This document shows, piece after piece, positions 1 through 7,922 of a stretch of DNA of 64,000 nucleotides; position 1 is the first letter of the stretch; each line of letters begins with the position of its first letter. The stretch is from assembly GCA_035569695.1 (NCBI GenBank), contig DATMMO010000182.1, forward strand, positions 9,319 to 73,318, given 5' to 3'. The DNA comes from DASXMT01 sp035569695. Lineage in GTDB: Bacteria; Actinomycetota; Acidimicrobiia; Acidimicrobiales; RAAP-2. The notes below the pieces were generated by a model. That model worked only from the letters and a program-made list of their open reading frames with translations. It had not been told where the DNA came from and did no database searches. The translations under genes were made by a program, and so were the position numbers.

Positions 1-64
1 TGGCTTGGCGGCGGCCCACCGCCACCACCGTGACGACGCCCATCACCCGATCGCTCGCGCTCAT
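1..64 (-). CDS. possible 5' end of a divergent gene (partial)
   Basis: On the minus strand an ATG at 64 opens a frame that runs without a stop to the window edge, giving MSASDRVMGVVTVVAVGRRQ and onward. Its hydrophobic middle could be the start of a membrane segment. There is no clear ribosome binding site and only 21 codons are visible, so this may be chance. If real, it would be transcribed divergently from the LuxR gene and share its intergenic region. No function can be assigned. Confidence 0.2.
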   Translation of the reverse strand, partial: MSASDRVMGVVTVVAVGRRQA

Positions 65-160
65 GATTGCGTTTGGTCCACTCGTCAGGTCTCCGGTCGG
101 ACCGATCCCATCGTTTCTTGCCATCTCGGTACCAGTGTCGGGCAGCAACACCGTCCAGAG

Positions 161-179
161 ATGAGTAAGTCCTACTCAT
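161..179. promoter_or_regulatory. perfect 19-bp dyad, candidate operator of the LuxR gene
   Basis: ATGAGTA, a 5-bp spacer, then TACTCAT: perfect 7-bp arms ending 48 bp before the GTG start of the LuxR regulator. The same arms and spacer length recur at 3549-3567. Size and symmetry suit a dimeric LuxR/NarL-type helix-turn-helix. Assignment to this regulator is inference. Confidence 0.6.
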
Positions 180-227
180 TCCGGTGATCTCTGAGCACAG
201 CCCGAGTGGGTCGGTCACTATGGGGTC

Positions 228-2870
228 GTGGAGCGCGAGGTCAGATTCGGGTCCCTATGGCCAATAGTGGGGAGAGACGCGGAGATCCGCGCCCTGACCG
301 AGGCGTTTGGCGACCCGAGGTGTGCCGGTGTCGCCCTCGTCGGAGCGGCGGGATTCGGCAAGACCCGGCTCGCGGTCAGGGCCCTGGATCTCGCCGGTGA
401 CCGCGGCATGCAGGTTTCCTCCATCAGGGCGACAAAGAGCGCCACCCACGTCCCCCTGGCCGCTCTGGGCAGCTTTCTGGGTGAGCTGGATCTCTCTACC
501 GAGCTGGACACCGAGCTGTTCGCCGCCGCCACCAGGGCGATCGACGCCCGCCGGGGCGATCAACGCATGGTGCTGGTCATCGATGACGCCCACGAACTGG
601 ATGACGCCTCCGCCCTGCTCCTCGACCGTATCGTCGATCACGGGGGCGCGTTCATCGTCTTCACCGCCCGAGTGGGAGAGGGCGATCCCACCGCCGTCGT
701 TCGGAAGTGGCGAGATCAGCAGTTCCTGAGAATCGAAGTAGGTCCCCTACCTGATCGCGACCTGCGGGCCCTGGCTGAACTGGCGGTTGGCGGACCACTG
801 GAAGGCGCCTCCTTGCAAGCCATCGTGGAGTCGAGCCGGGGCAACGTCCTCTTTCTCCGCGAGCTGATCCATGGCGCGCTGGAATCGGGCGTGCTCGCCC
901 CCGAACTGGGCCTGTGGCATCTCAAGGGCTCGCTGTCCCACTCCCCTCGACTTCGCGACCTGATCGAGGAGCGGCTGACCGGTTTGAGCGCGCTCGAGCG
1001 CGAAGCGCTGGAATTGGTCGCTCTGGGTGACCCGATCCACTTGACCCTGTTGGAGCGCCTCGTCCCTCTCCCGGCCCTCGAGCAGCTCGAACGACGAGGG
1101 CTGCTCGATGTGCTCGACAGTGATGCCGGTCCGGAGCTGCGCCTCAATCATCCCTTTTATGGCGACATCGTCCGTGCGCAACTTCCCTCTCTTCGCCGCA
1201 TGCTGCTCTCCCGTTCCCTGGCTGACGCCTCCGACATGGATGCGGTGGCCGAGGGCCGCGACGCCATGCGTGTCGCCGTCTGGCGGCTCGAAGGGGGCGG
1301 TGGTGGCCGTATCGAGATCACCCAGGCCGCAGCCCGTACCGCCCTGCGGATGGAGGACTTCGCACTGGCCGCCCGCCTGAGTCGGTCCGTCTGGGAGCAA
1401 TCGCCGTCGGTCGATACCGCCCTCGTTCTCGGCGAGGCGCTGGACTTCCTCGGACAGAATCGTGAAGCCGACGACGTGCTGGCCACGGCCACGCCGATGG
1501 CCGTCGACGATCGGCAACTGACGAAATTGGCAGTCAGGAGGGCTGCCGCCCTCTATCGGTCTCTCGGGGAAGCCGACGCCGCCGACCAGGTCATTCATGA
1601 GGCCGTGGGCCGGGTGACCGAGCCGGCCTGCCGGCGGGAGCTCCAAGCCCTGCGGGGCAATCACCTGTTGATGGCCGGCCGGGTAGCCGCCGCCATCGAA
1701 CTGGATGAGGAACTGCTTCTGGTGCCCGGGGACGCTGCGTTCGCCCAAGCCTCACTGGACGTCGGCGTGGCCCTGGCCCTGGCCGGACGGACCAGAGATG
1801 CCATCGACCACGTCGACCGGGCCCTCTCGGCTCGCCTGGATGTCGACGACGAGGAACAGCTCTCGGCGGTGGGTATCTATCTCGTCGCCCAATCGCTGGC
1901 CCACGCCCATGCCGGAGACCTGGCCGGCGCCCAAGGAGTCAGTGACGCGGGATACCAGGTCTCGGTCGAGAAGAACAATGCCGACGGCCAAGCGTGGTTC
2001 GCCTCCGTCCTCGGCCTGGCTTACCTGGAACAGGGGCGGCCGGTCTCGGCCATGAACATGTTCCGCGAAGTCGCCACCCTGTTCGGCACGCTCAACCATC
2101 CGGGCCGGCGGTGGGGGCTGGGGGGCATCGCCTTGGCCGGAGCCCTTGTGGGTGACAGCGAAGTCAGCGCCGCGGCGCTGAGGGAGCTCGACGACATGGC
2201 ACCGGTTGCCGTGCACCTGCAGGATGTCCAGATCACCCGGGCCCGGGCGTGGACGGCGATGGTCCGGGGCGAGCTGACCGCGGCCCGCCGGCTGCTGTGG
2301 GAGGCCGTGGCCCTCGCCGACGGATGGGGACAGCACGGTGCCTCGGCCCAAGCCCTCCATGACCTGGTGCGGATGGGCGCCATCGATCCGGCTGCGGAGC
2401 AGCTCGAAGGCATGGGGGGCCTGGTCGATGGAGCCTTCATGGAGGCCAGGGTGCTGTTCGCTCGGGCATCACGCCTCAGAGACCTCACCCTGGCGGCCGC
2501 GGCCGCCGACCGCTTCGAAGCGATCGGAGCCAATCTGTTCGCGGCGGAAGCGGCCACCCTCGTGGCCGACCTGGCATCCGACGCGGGCCTGCGGCGGGTC
2601 AAGACCGACGCCGGGGTCAGAGCGGGCCGGTTGCTCGAGTTGTGCGAGGGCGCCCTCATTCTCGGGGTCACCGGCGGCAACGAGTCGACTCGGCTGACTG
2701 ATCGGGAACGTGAAGTGGCCCAATTGGCAGCTCGGGGGCTGACCAGCCGCAAGATCGCCGAGGACCTCTACGTCTCCGTGCGCACGGTGGACAACCACCT
2801 CCAGCAGGTCTACGTGAAGCTGGGCATCAAGCGGCGCAGCGAGTTGGCCGCACGCCTGTCGCAACCATGA
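228..2870 (+). CDS. LuxR-family transcriptional regulator with N-terminal AAA ATPase domain (LAL/MalT type)
   Basis: This 880-residue protein has the large LAL regulator architecture. An N-terminal P-loop ATPase begins with VGRDAEI and carries Walker A GAAGFGKT at residues 39-46; a Walker B-like LVIDDAHELDD lies near residues 108-118. A long helical, TPR-like middle region is followed by a C-terminal LuxR helix-turn-helix (LTDREREVAQLAARGLTSRK, then VRTVDNHLQQVYVKLGI). Such proteins are cytoplasmic, ATP-dependent activators that respond to a ligand or partner protein. The start is a GTG; no ATG fits better. A perfect inverted repeat lies 48 bp upstream and recurs before the gene at 2886-3515, suggesting autoregulation and a local target. 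The inducer is unknown. Confidence 0.9.
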   Translation: MEREVRFGSLWPIVGRDAEIRALTEAFGDPRCAGVALVGAAGFGKTRLAVRALDLAGDRGMQVSSIRATKSATHVPLAALGSFLGELDLSTELDTELFAAATRAIDARRGDQRMVLVIDDAHELDDASALLLDRIVDHGGAFIVFTARVGEGDPTAVVRKWRDQQFLRIEVGPLPDRDLRALAELAVGGPLEGASLQAIVESSRGNVLFLRELIHGALESGVLAPELGLWHLKGSLSHSPRLRDLIEERLTGLSALEREALELVALGDPIHLTLLERLVPLPALEQLERRGLLDVLDSDAGPELRLNHPFYGDIVRAQLPSLRRMLLSRSLADASDMDAVAEGRDAMRVAVWRLEGGGGGRIEITQAAARTALRMEDFALAARLSRSVWEQSPSVDTALVLGEALDFLGQNREADDVLATATPMAVDDRQLTKLAVRRAAALYRSLGEADAADQVIHEAVGRVTEPACRRELQALRGNHLLMAGRVAAAIELDEELLLVPGDAAFAQASLDVGVALALAGRTRDAIDHVDRALSARLDVDDEEQLSAVGIYLVAQSLAHAHAGDLAGAQGVSDAGYQVSVEKNNADGQAWFASVLGLAYLEQGRPVSAMNMFREVATLFGTLNHPGRRWGLGGIALAGALVGDSEVSAAALRELDDMAPVAVHLQDVQITRARAWTAMVRGELTAARRLLWEAVALADGWGQHGASAQALHDLVRMGAIDPAAEQLEGMGGLVDGAFMEARVLFARASRLRDLTLAAAAADRFEAIGANLFAAEAATLVADLASDAGLRRVKTDAGVRAGRLLELCEGALILGVTGGNESTRLTDREREVAQLAARGLTSRKIAEDLYVSVRTVDNHLQQVYVKLGIKRRSELAARLSQP

Positions 2871-2885
2871 CCGGGGTCGGGTCAA

Positions 2886-3515
2886 CTATGCCCGGCTGTC
2901 GGCCGCCGCCTTGTCCCAGTCGATGACCACGGCGTTGGGGACGCTTCCGATCTTGACCGGGACGTGGGACCCCGGGAAGAGGAACGGCAACGCGGCGGGC
3001 GGGGTGGGATTGCCCACCTGGATCTGGTAGGGATCCCTGTCGGTGGGCATGACCGTGAGGGTGTACGCGTAGATCTCGACGCCGGAGGGGTTGCGCTTGT
3101 TGAGAGACGCCGACTCGACGATGACGGCCTGGGCCGGCTCCCCGGTGGCCAGGACCGTGGCGGCCGAGTGGTCGCCCGAGCCGGCGGCCATCGTGACTTG
3201 GGGCGGTGCCGTGGCCAGGTCGAGGGCGATGTCGGTCGGGTCCTCCGCGTTGACCCGAACGGCCACCGTGGTCGAGCCCGGCTGGAACTGGGGTATCTGC
3301 ACCTCGAGGACCCGTTGCTTGCACGTCGCCTCGTAGGGCTCCCTGCCGTCCAGGGTCACCTGTACGGTGAACACACAGGAGCGCTGGACCAGGCCATTGC
3401 CGGTCTGCACCGTGGTACCGGTGATTCTGACGTCGGTGATCAGGCCCTGACCCAACAGCCCTGTCTGCAGGAGCTTCTTGTCAGTGCCTCCGGTGATTTT
3501 TCTGAGTAGTCCCAT
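2886..3515 (-). CDS. hypothetical protein with internally duplicated domain
   Basis: I do not recognise a named family for this 209-residue protein. It contains two similar halves: an L-x-x-G start followed by beta-rich sequence, FTVQVTLDGREPYEATCKQ then PGSTTVAVRVNAEDPTDIALD in the first, and YTLTVMPTDRDPYQIQVGN then PGSHVPVKIGSVPNAVVIDWD in the second. This suggests tandem duplication of a domain of about 85 residues. No signal peptide or membrane segment is evident. It is convergent with the LuxR gene, 15 bp separating their ends, and its promoter region carries the same 19-bp dyad as the LuxR promoter, 33 bp before the start codon. It is probably a target of that regulator. Confidence 0.75.
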   Translation of the reverse strand: MGLLRKITGGTDKKLLQTGLLGQGLITDVRITGTTVQTGNGLVQRSCVFTVQVTLDGREPYEATCKQRVLEVQIPQFQPGSTTVAVRVNAEDPTDIALDLATAPPQVTMAAGSGDHSAATVLATGEPAQAVIVESASLNKRNPSGVEIYAYTLTVMPTDRDPYQIQVGNPTPPAALPFLFPGSHVPVKIGSVPNAVVIDWDKAAADSRA

Positions 3516-3548
3516 AACGCCACTGTGCGACTTACACAGAAGCCCAAC

Positions 3549-3567
3549 ATGAGTAGCGATTACTCAT
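3549..3567. promoter_or_regulatory. second copy of the 19-bp dyad
   Basis: ATGAGTA, 5-bp spacer, TACTCAT, with arms identical to 161-179 and the same spacer length but a different spacer sequence. It lies between the start at 3515 (minus) and the small gene starting at 3646 (plus), so it could control either or both. Confidence 0.6.
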
Positions 3568-3645
3568 TTGGAGCCGTCGGCCCGGCCGCCTGCGGCCGAG
3601 GGATAGGGGCGGACCGGAAGGGACCGGTGGCGTAGCGTGGAGGCC

Positions 3646-3840
3646 ATGACCGATGAACCGGACCTCGGTGATGCCGAGGGCAAGTGGTACTACTGCTTCA
3701 AGCACAAGAAGGTCGAAACGCTGGACGATTGCCACCAGATGGATCGCATGGGTCCGTACCAGACCAAAGAGGACGCCGAGCACTGGCGGGAGCACGTGGC
3801 CGAGCGCAACAAGGAATGGGACGACGACGACGACGAGTAG
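3646..3840 (+). CDS. small conserved hypothetical protein, acidic C-terminus
   Basis: This 64-residue protein starts MTDEPDLGDAEGKWYYCFKH, has one motif block (GPYQTKEDAEHWREHV) that looks like a SPOR-like or similar small alpha/beta fold, and ends in a run of aspartates. Similar short proteins are common in Actinobacteria and are often annotated only as hypothetical. The ATG at 3646 is chosen over an in-frame GTG at 3637 because GGAGG ends 3 bp before it. A Cys-His pair (YCFKH) and a later Cys could bind metal, but this is speculation. It is divergent from the duplicated-domain gene, with the dyad in between. Confidence 0.7.
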   Translation: MTDEPDLGDAEGKWYYCFKHKKVETLDDCHQMDRMGPYQTKEDAEHWREHVAERNKEWDDDDDE

Positions 3841-3888
3841 GCCGAGCCTTGTCGACCGGCCTCAGTCTGCTGCTCGTTTCCGGTGCCC

Positions 3889-4668
3889 TCACCGGCAGGC
3901 TTGCAGGACCACCGGGCTCTTCTCGCCGACCAGGACGAGGTTGATGGCTTGGCGCATCTGGTCAGGCTGCGCGTGCACACCGAAGCCATAGGGCTGATCG
4001 AGGCTGGCTAGAACGGCCACGACCACGGTCATGAGCAAAGCCACGGTGGCGAGCGACCAGATCCGCCCGGGTCGGCGGGTGGCGTAGTGGCCGGCGAGTA
4101 GGAAGAAGACGAGAAAGGCACCAACGTAGATCACCAGCCACAAGGCAGGAGGAATCCGGGGCTGGGTGAAGAACAGCAGACGTTGCCGGGAGGCGCTGGC
4201 GTCGCTGACGATCGAGTTGGCTCGCCCATAGGCTGATCCCTGCACCGCATTGGTGTCGGGAAGGTTGCGGAGGGCGGCGCGAAGCTGATCACCGAACCCG
4301 AGCGTGGTCGGCGCCTCCAATTGGCTGCCTCGCTCCATCGCCGGCCACTCGTCCTGGACGATCGACCGCATGTAGCAGACGAGGTCGTGGCGAATGGGAT
4401 CGCTGGTCTGGGCCGGGTAGACGCCCACCGTGTCATAGAGCGAGACCAGCGAGCTCGCCTCCTGCTGAGACACGCTCTGGACATCGTTGTAGTGGCCTAC
4501 GGCGAAGACGACCAAGAGACCCAACAACAATCCATAGGACGCCCCGACAAAGGTCAACGCCGACTGATATTCCGGCGCCTCCTCGGATCTTCCTCTCCGG
4601 TGGAACACCACCGCCAGCGCCGTGCCAGCGCCGATCACCGCCCAGAGGATCAGCACATGGACGATCAC
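3889..4668 (-). CDS. DUF4239 / bestrophin-like membrane protein
   Basis: This 259-residue protein has two N-terminal membrane segments (near residues 1-22 and 40-62), a soluble helical middle, and two C-terminal membrane segments (near 170-192 and 200-222). The order and the phrase GLLLGLLVVFAVGHYNDVQ after the first helices match the DUF4239 family of bestrophin-like proteins. No transport function has been proved for that family to my knowledge. The start is a GTG; the upstream region to 4872 has no gene. Confidence 0.8.
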   Translation of the reverse strand: MIVHVLILWAVIGAGTALAVVFHRRGRSEEAPEYQSALTFVGASYGLLLGLLVVFAVGHYNDVQSVSQQEASSLVSLYDTVGVYPAQTSDPIRHDLVCYMRSIVQDEWPAMERGSQLEAPTTLGFGDQLRAALRNLPDTNAVQGSAYGRANSIVSDASASRQRLLFFTQPRIPPALWLVIYVGAFLVFFLLAGHYATRRPGRIWSLATVALLMTVVVAVLASLDQPYGFGVHAQPDQMRQAINLVLVGEKSPVVLQACR

Positions 4669-4872
4669 CGATGGACCTGATGGACCACGCGTGGACCTGC
4701 TGGATGGCTAGGCCAGGCCGACGGGGTCGCGGCAGTCCGGTCGCCGGTGGGGCCGCCGAACAATGCACTGCGCTGGGGTCCCCCGGCCACGTCAATGGAG
4801 CGTACTCGACGGGCCTGGGATCAGGGCGGGTGCGCCTCGCCATGTCGCCGGCTTACACCTGCGCAGATGTGC

Positions 4873-6267
4873 TTAGAACGCCGGACGTCCATCTCTTGCC
4901 TCCGAATACTCCAAGAGGCGCCCGAACCGTCTCCGGACATCGGTCAAGTCATTGGCCTCCGGTACCGTCTCCTCGGCGACCCGCATGACCATTTCCGCTT
5001 GCCGGAGGAGGACGGCATGCTGGGATTCGCTCTTCGCGTTCCTATCAATGACGAGGATGGCGTCCATCAACCTGATGAGGACGGCTGGCATTCCCCGTGC
5101 CGCTTGACGGATCTTGTCGAAGGAACGGTTCACCATCCGCTCATAGCTGGGATCGAATTCGACCAGGCGAATCCTTCCGCTTGGACCCCGGTAAACGCCC
5201 TTCTCCAGTGCTCGGCCGGAGATCTCCGACAACCCGGCCGAGATCCAATCGATACACGTAAGCGCAGTGAACGTGTCGTTGACCGCGGGAGACAAAGCCC
5301 GAATGGCGATCTCCACCAATTGGTCAATGGCGAAGACCGGATCCTGGGTCAAGGTGCGGTGAGGCCCGGTGACATGGGCCTTCTTCAGGGCTGCCGCCAC
5401 CTGACCTGCGGCCCCCGCGGGCCACACCGTCGCCAATGGGCTGTCAGCAACCACGAAGTGGCCAGGGCGGTACTCGAGACTGATCACCGCATCCAAGGTC
5501 TCGGCAATGGCGATGAGCTCACCGAACCCCACGAATTGCAGGTAGCCGCTCTGGGTGGCCGTGACCTCCGCACCCCGGCTCAGGTTGGCCGCCACCTCGT
5601 CCGGGAGCGTCGATGAATCGTCTTCGATATCGGCCCCTGAGTGTCGTCGCTGCGGGAACTCGGCCTCGATGGCCCGATCGAGATCGCGGGCGATGCTGGC
5701 GATCACTTCCGGCAACTGAATCGACTTGGCGATGTGGTGGATGAAGTAGATGAGAACAACCAAGTCGACGAGGAGCAGGCCCTCGGCCACTGTGATCGTG
5801 AGATGCGGAACGAAATCACCGCCCGGAAGCCCGGTGATCGAACCGAGAGCCAACACCGAATAGACGAAGGTGGCGACGAAGACCCCGAGGGTTACCTGAG
5901 TGCCCAAGTCGCGAATGAAATTTCGCATCATTCGCGGACCGAACTGTTGCGATGCAAGCGTGAGGGCCAAAATCGTGATCGAGAACACCACGCCCACCGT
6001 GGTGATGATGGCGGCGGCGATGGCAATCAGTACTTGACGCCCAGCGTCGGCACTGCCCGTCCTCACCCACGTGGGCAACGTCAGGCGGTGATGAAACGCG
6101 GCCAGATCGATTTCGAAGGTGAGCACGAACAGCAATCCGGCAACCGCAATTAACAGCACCGGCACCACCCACAACGTGGTCCTGAGAGCGTCCCATCGCC
6201 AACCCGGGAGCCTCAGCCTTCCTCGACTTCTGTCCTGATATTCGGGATGTGCTGGTGGAACGGTCAT
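4873..6267 (-). CDS. DUF2254 domain membrane protein
   Basis: This 464-residue predicted inner-membrane protein has about four membrane helices in its first half (LRTTLWVVPVLLIAVAGLLF, a helix around AIAAAIITTVGVVFSITILA, one around VTLGVFVATFVYSVLALGS, and VAEGLLLVDLVVLIYFIHHI) followed by a long soluble C-terminal domain. The motif LASQQFGPRMMRNFIRD is characteristic of DUF2254. Function is unknown. The frame is open further upstream, but the ATG at 6267 has an AGGAG just before it and begins the family's usual N-terminus, so the longer start is rejected. Confidence 0.85.
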   Translation of the reverse strand: MTVPPAHPEYQDRSRGRLRLPGWRWDALRTTLWVVPVLLIAVAGLLFVLTFEIDLAAFHHRLTLPTWVRTGSADAGRQVLIAIAAAIITTVGVVFSITILALTLASQQFGPRMMRNFIRDLGTQVTLGVFVATFVYSVLALGSITGLPGGDFVPHLTITVAEGLLLVDLVVLIYFIHHIAKSIQLPEVIASIARDLDRAIEAEFPQRRHSGADIEDDSSTLPDEVAANLSRGAEVTATQSGYLQFVGFGELIAIAETLDAVISLEYRPGHFVVADSPLATVWPAGAAGQVAAALKKAHVTGPHRTLTQDPVFAIDQLVEIAIRALSPAVNDTFTALTCIDWISAGLSEISGRALEKGVYRGPSGRIRLVEFDPSYERMVNRSFDKIRQAARGMPAVLIRLMDAILVIDRNAKSESQHAVLLRQAEMVMRVAEETVPEANDLTDVRRRFGRLLEYSEARDGRPAF

Positions 6268-6400
6268 GCGCTCCTCGCGTGAGCGGCGGGAACCATACTC
6301 AGCTCTGCATCGGCCGGCGCTGCGAACGCCAGGCAGAATGTATCGCGTGCCCACCACTCGCCAGAGCATCATCGTCGGTGGCGCCAGCCGCATGTAGCTC

Positions 6401-6765
6401 TTGGCCGAACCGGCCAGTCCGGCGACCGCCGTGGTGCTCAGCCTCCACGGGACCCGATCGACGGCCAACCAGCAGGCGCGCCTCAGTCGCATGGAGACCT
6501 GGGCGGACGAGCACGGTGTCGTCGTCGCCTTTCCCGAGGCCGTGCTGCCGGGCGGGACCGGGTACCAGTGGGATCCGGCGACCGACATGCCATTTCTCGT
6601 CCAGCTGGCGGAGAGGTTGATCGAGAGGCACCACCCGCCGGCCAACCGGATCTGCATGACGGGTATGTCCGGCGGGGCGCGCATGTCTTGTTGGTCGCGG
6701 CCGATCGGGCCGACCTGGTGAGCTGAGTCGGCGCCGTCGCCGGCCTGCGGGCGGTCGCCGAGCGC
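6401..6765 (+). pseudogene. remnant of an LpqC/PHB depolymerase-like esterase
   Basis: The frame encodes VVLSLHGTRSTANQQA, then ADEHGVVVAFPEAVLPGGTG, then TGMSGGARMSC. These match the oxyanion HG motif and the G-x-S-x-G nucleophile elbow of polyhydroxybutyrate depolymerase/LpqC-type esterases. After the elbow the frame breaks: the next homologous stretch (ADRADLVS, then VGAVAGLRA) is in another frame and holds an in-frame TGA. The N-terminal part, including any signal peptide, is missing, with a stop codon immediately before the first recognisable residues. It is therefore a decayed fragment without the rest of the catalytic triad. It abuts the istB remnant, so transposition may have broken it. 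Confidence 0.65.
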
Positions 6766-6772
6766 TCGCCCA

Positions 6773-6931
6773 GAGCCGACACAACGTTCCTTACGGACTC
6801 TGGAGTGGATCGACCGGCACGAGAACCTGGTCGTCTGCGGGCCGAGTGGGACCGGCAAGACGCACTTCTTAGAAGCGATCGGCCAGAGTGCGATCGACGC
6901 CGGTCACCACGTGAGCTGGTTGAGCCTCTAG
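6773..6931 (+). pseudogene. IS21-family istB ATPase remnant
   Basis: Translation gives SLRTLEWIDRHENLVVCGPS and then GTGKTHFLEA, followed by GHHVSWLSL and a stop. The Walker A GPSGTGKTH preceded by R-x-E-N-L-V is the hallmark of the IstB/DnaC-like helper ATPase of IS21 elements. Only about 50 residues remain, from just before Walker A. No istA and no terminal inverted repeats are visible. It is a dead relic of a mobile element. Confidence 0.7.
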
Positions 6932-7058
6932 AGGCCACGACTGGGCAGTTCTGTTTGCCATCCCTGGGCAGAAACCACTAGCCATTAACGCCTGTTCCTG
7001 CGGTTGTCATTGTTCGTTAAGCGCTGTATTGTCCTCGGGACCGACGAGGGGGGCTCTT

Positions 7059-7547
7059 ATGTGGCGGTATAGGTCGTGTGTCTGCGCTGGGATCGTCGCC
7101 TTCATTTTCGTCCTCGGGGCCTGGGGCTGGGGATCACAGTCCAGCTCCGCATCACAGCCAAACGAATACGGGAACGTCTGCGAGGCGACGGTCGAGCAGG
7201 GCTCGGGTGTGACGAAAATCGCACTCAAGCACGCAGAGAAGAAGGCGGAGGATACGTGGTTCGACTACCCCAAATTCGCGTGGTCCAGCTGGTGGTTTGG
7301 GACAATAGGAGGTTTCTTCCGCGGCTGTTCGAACGCAATCACATTCGTCGCCGGCGGACAGCGCTCCGACCAGGCCATTATCGGGGTCCGCATCGCCAAC
7401 CCCTTTGGTGCCTCGGGTGACGTCGTGGCCGATTGTCGCGTCCTCTACGCCCAGGGCGTTGGCACGTTTACCTGTCAACGGACCTCTTTGACGAACGAAT
7501 ACGGCCGGTTAACCGTCGATTTCAAGCTCACTCACACTGGTCCTTGA
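7059..7547 (+). CDS. small secreted hypothetical protein
   Basis: This 162-residue protein begins MWRYRSCVCAGIVAFIFVLG, a positively charged start followed by a hydrophobic stretch that looks like a Sec signal peptide or a single membrane anchor. The mature part has four cysteines (NVCEATV, RGCSNAI, ADCRVLY, FTCQRTS) that could form two disulfides and is rich in aromatic residues around residues 65-85. The ATG at 7059 follows a purine-rich GACGAGGGGGG and is preferred to an upstream TTG at 7029. I recognise no family. Base use is less GC-rich than in the surrounding genes, consistent with acquisition in an accessory stretch. Confidence 0.6.
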   Translation: MWRYRSCVCAGIVAFIFVLGAWGWGSQSSSASQPNEYGNVCEATVEQGSGVTKIALKHAEKKAEDTWFDYPKFAWSSWWFGTIGGFFRGCSNAITFVAGGQRSDQAIIGVRIANPFGASGDVVADCRVLYAQGVGTFTCQRTSLTNEYGRLTVDFKLTHTGP

Positions 7548-7922
7548 AAGCCTCGCAAAGGCAGGCTGGTTATTGAGGACACTCCTGTCGGTTCCTAGCG
7601 AGTAGCTACTTGTCCCGGGCCATGGCTTGGGCAGGTCGTCTGTTGAGAAGGACTCCCAAGCGGCACATAGCTCCGGGCGGCAGGCCTCGCCTCAAGTCTG
7701 GGGAAGCACCTCGGTAGTCGGCGATCTGTCTGCGCGTTCAACAGGCTGGGAAGTGACCGGAGTTAATTAGCTTCTCTTTTTTTTGTCGGAGTGCAGCGCG
7801 AACTACCGCGAGGTGGTATTCGGCGTGGATTCGCATGTCGGCACCATCCCTACTCCAGCCCAACACCAGGTCGGAGTAGCAGCGCTGATGACGAGTCGGC
7901 AGGCAGTTCGCGGCGACGCTGC
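7548..7922. other. intergenic, no gene recognised
   Basis: This 375-bp gap lies between the secreted protein gene and the end of cydB. Open frames on both strands are short and show no recognisable protein or codon bias. A run of eight T at about 7777-7784 is the only notable feature; it is not preceded by a clear hairpin on either strand. Confidence 0.5.

Noticed and set aside
6268..6858. N-terminal extension of the DUF2254 protein to 6858
   Set aside because: The extension overlaps the esterase remnant on the other strand and lacks family-like sequence; the ATG at 6267 has a good ribosome binding site.
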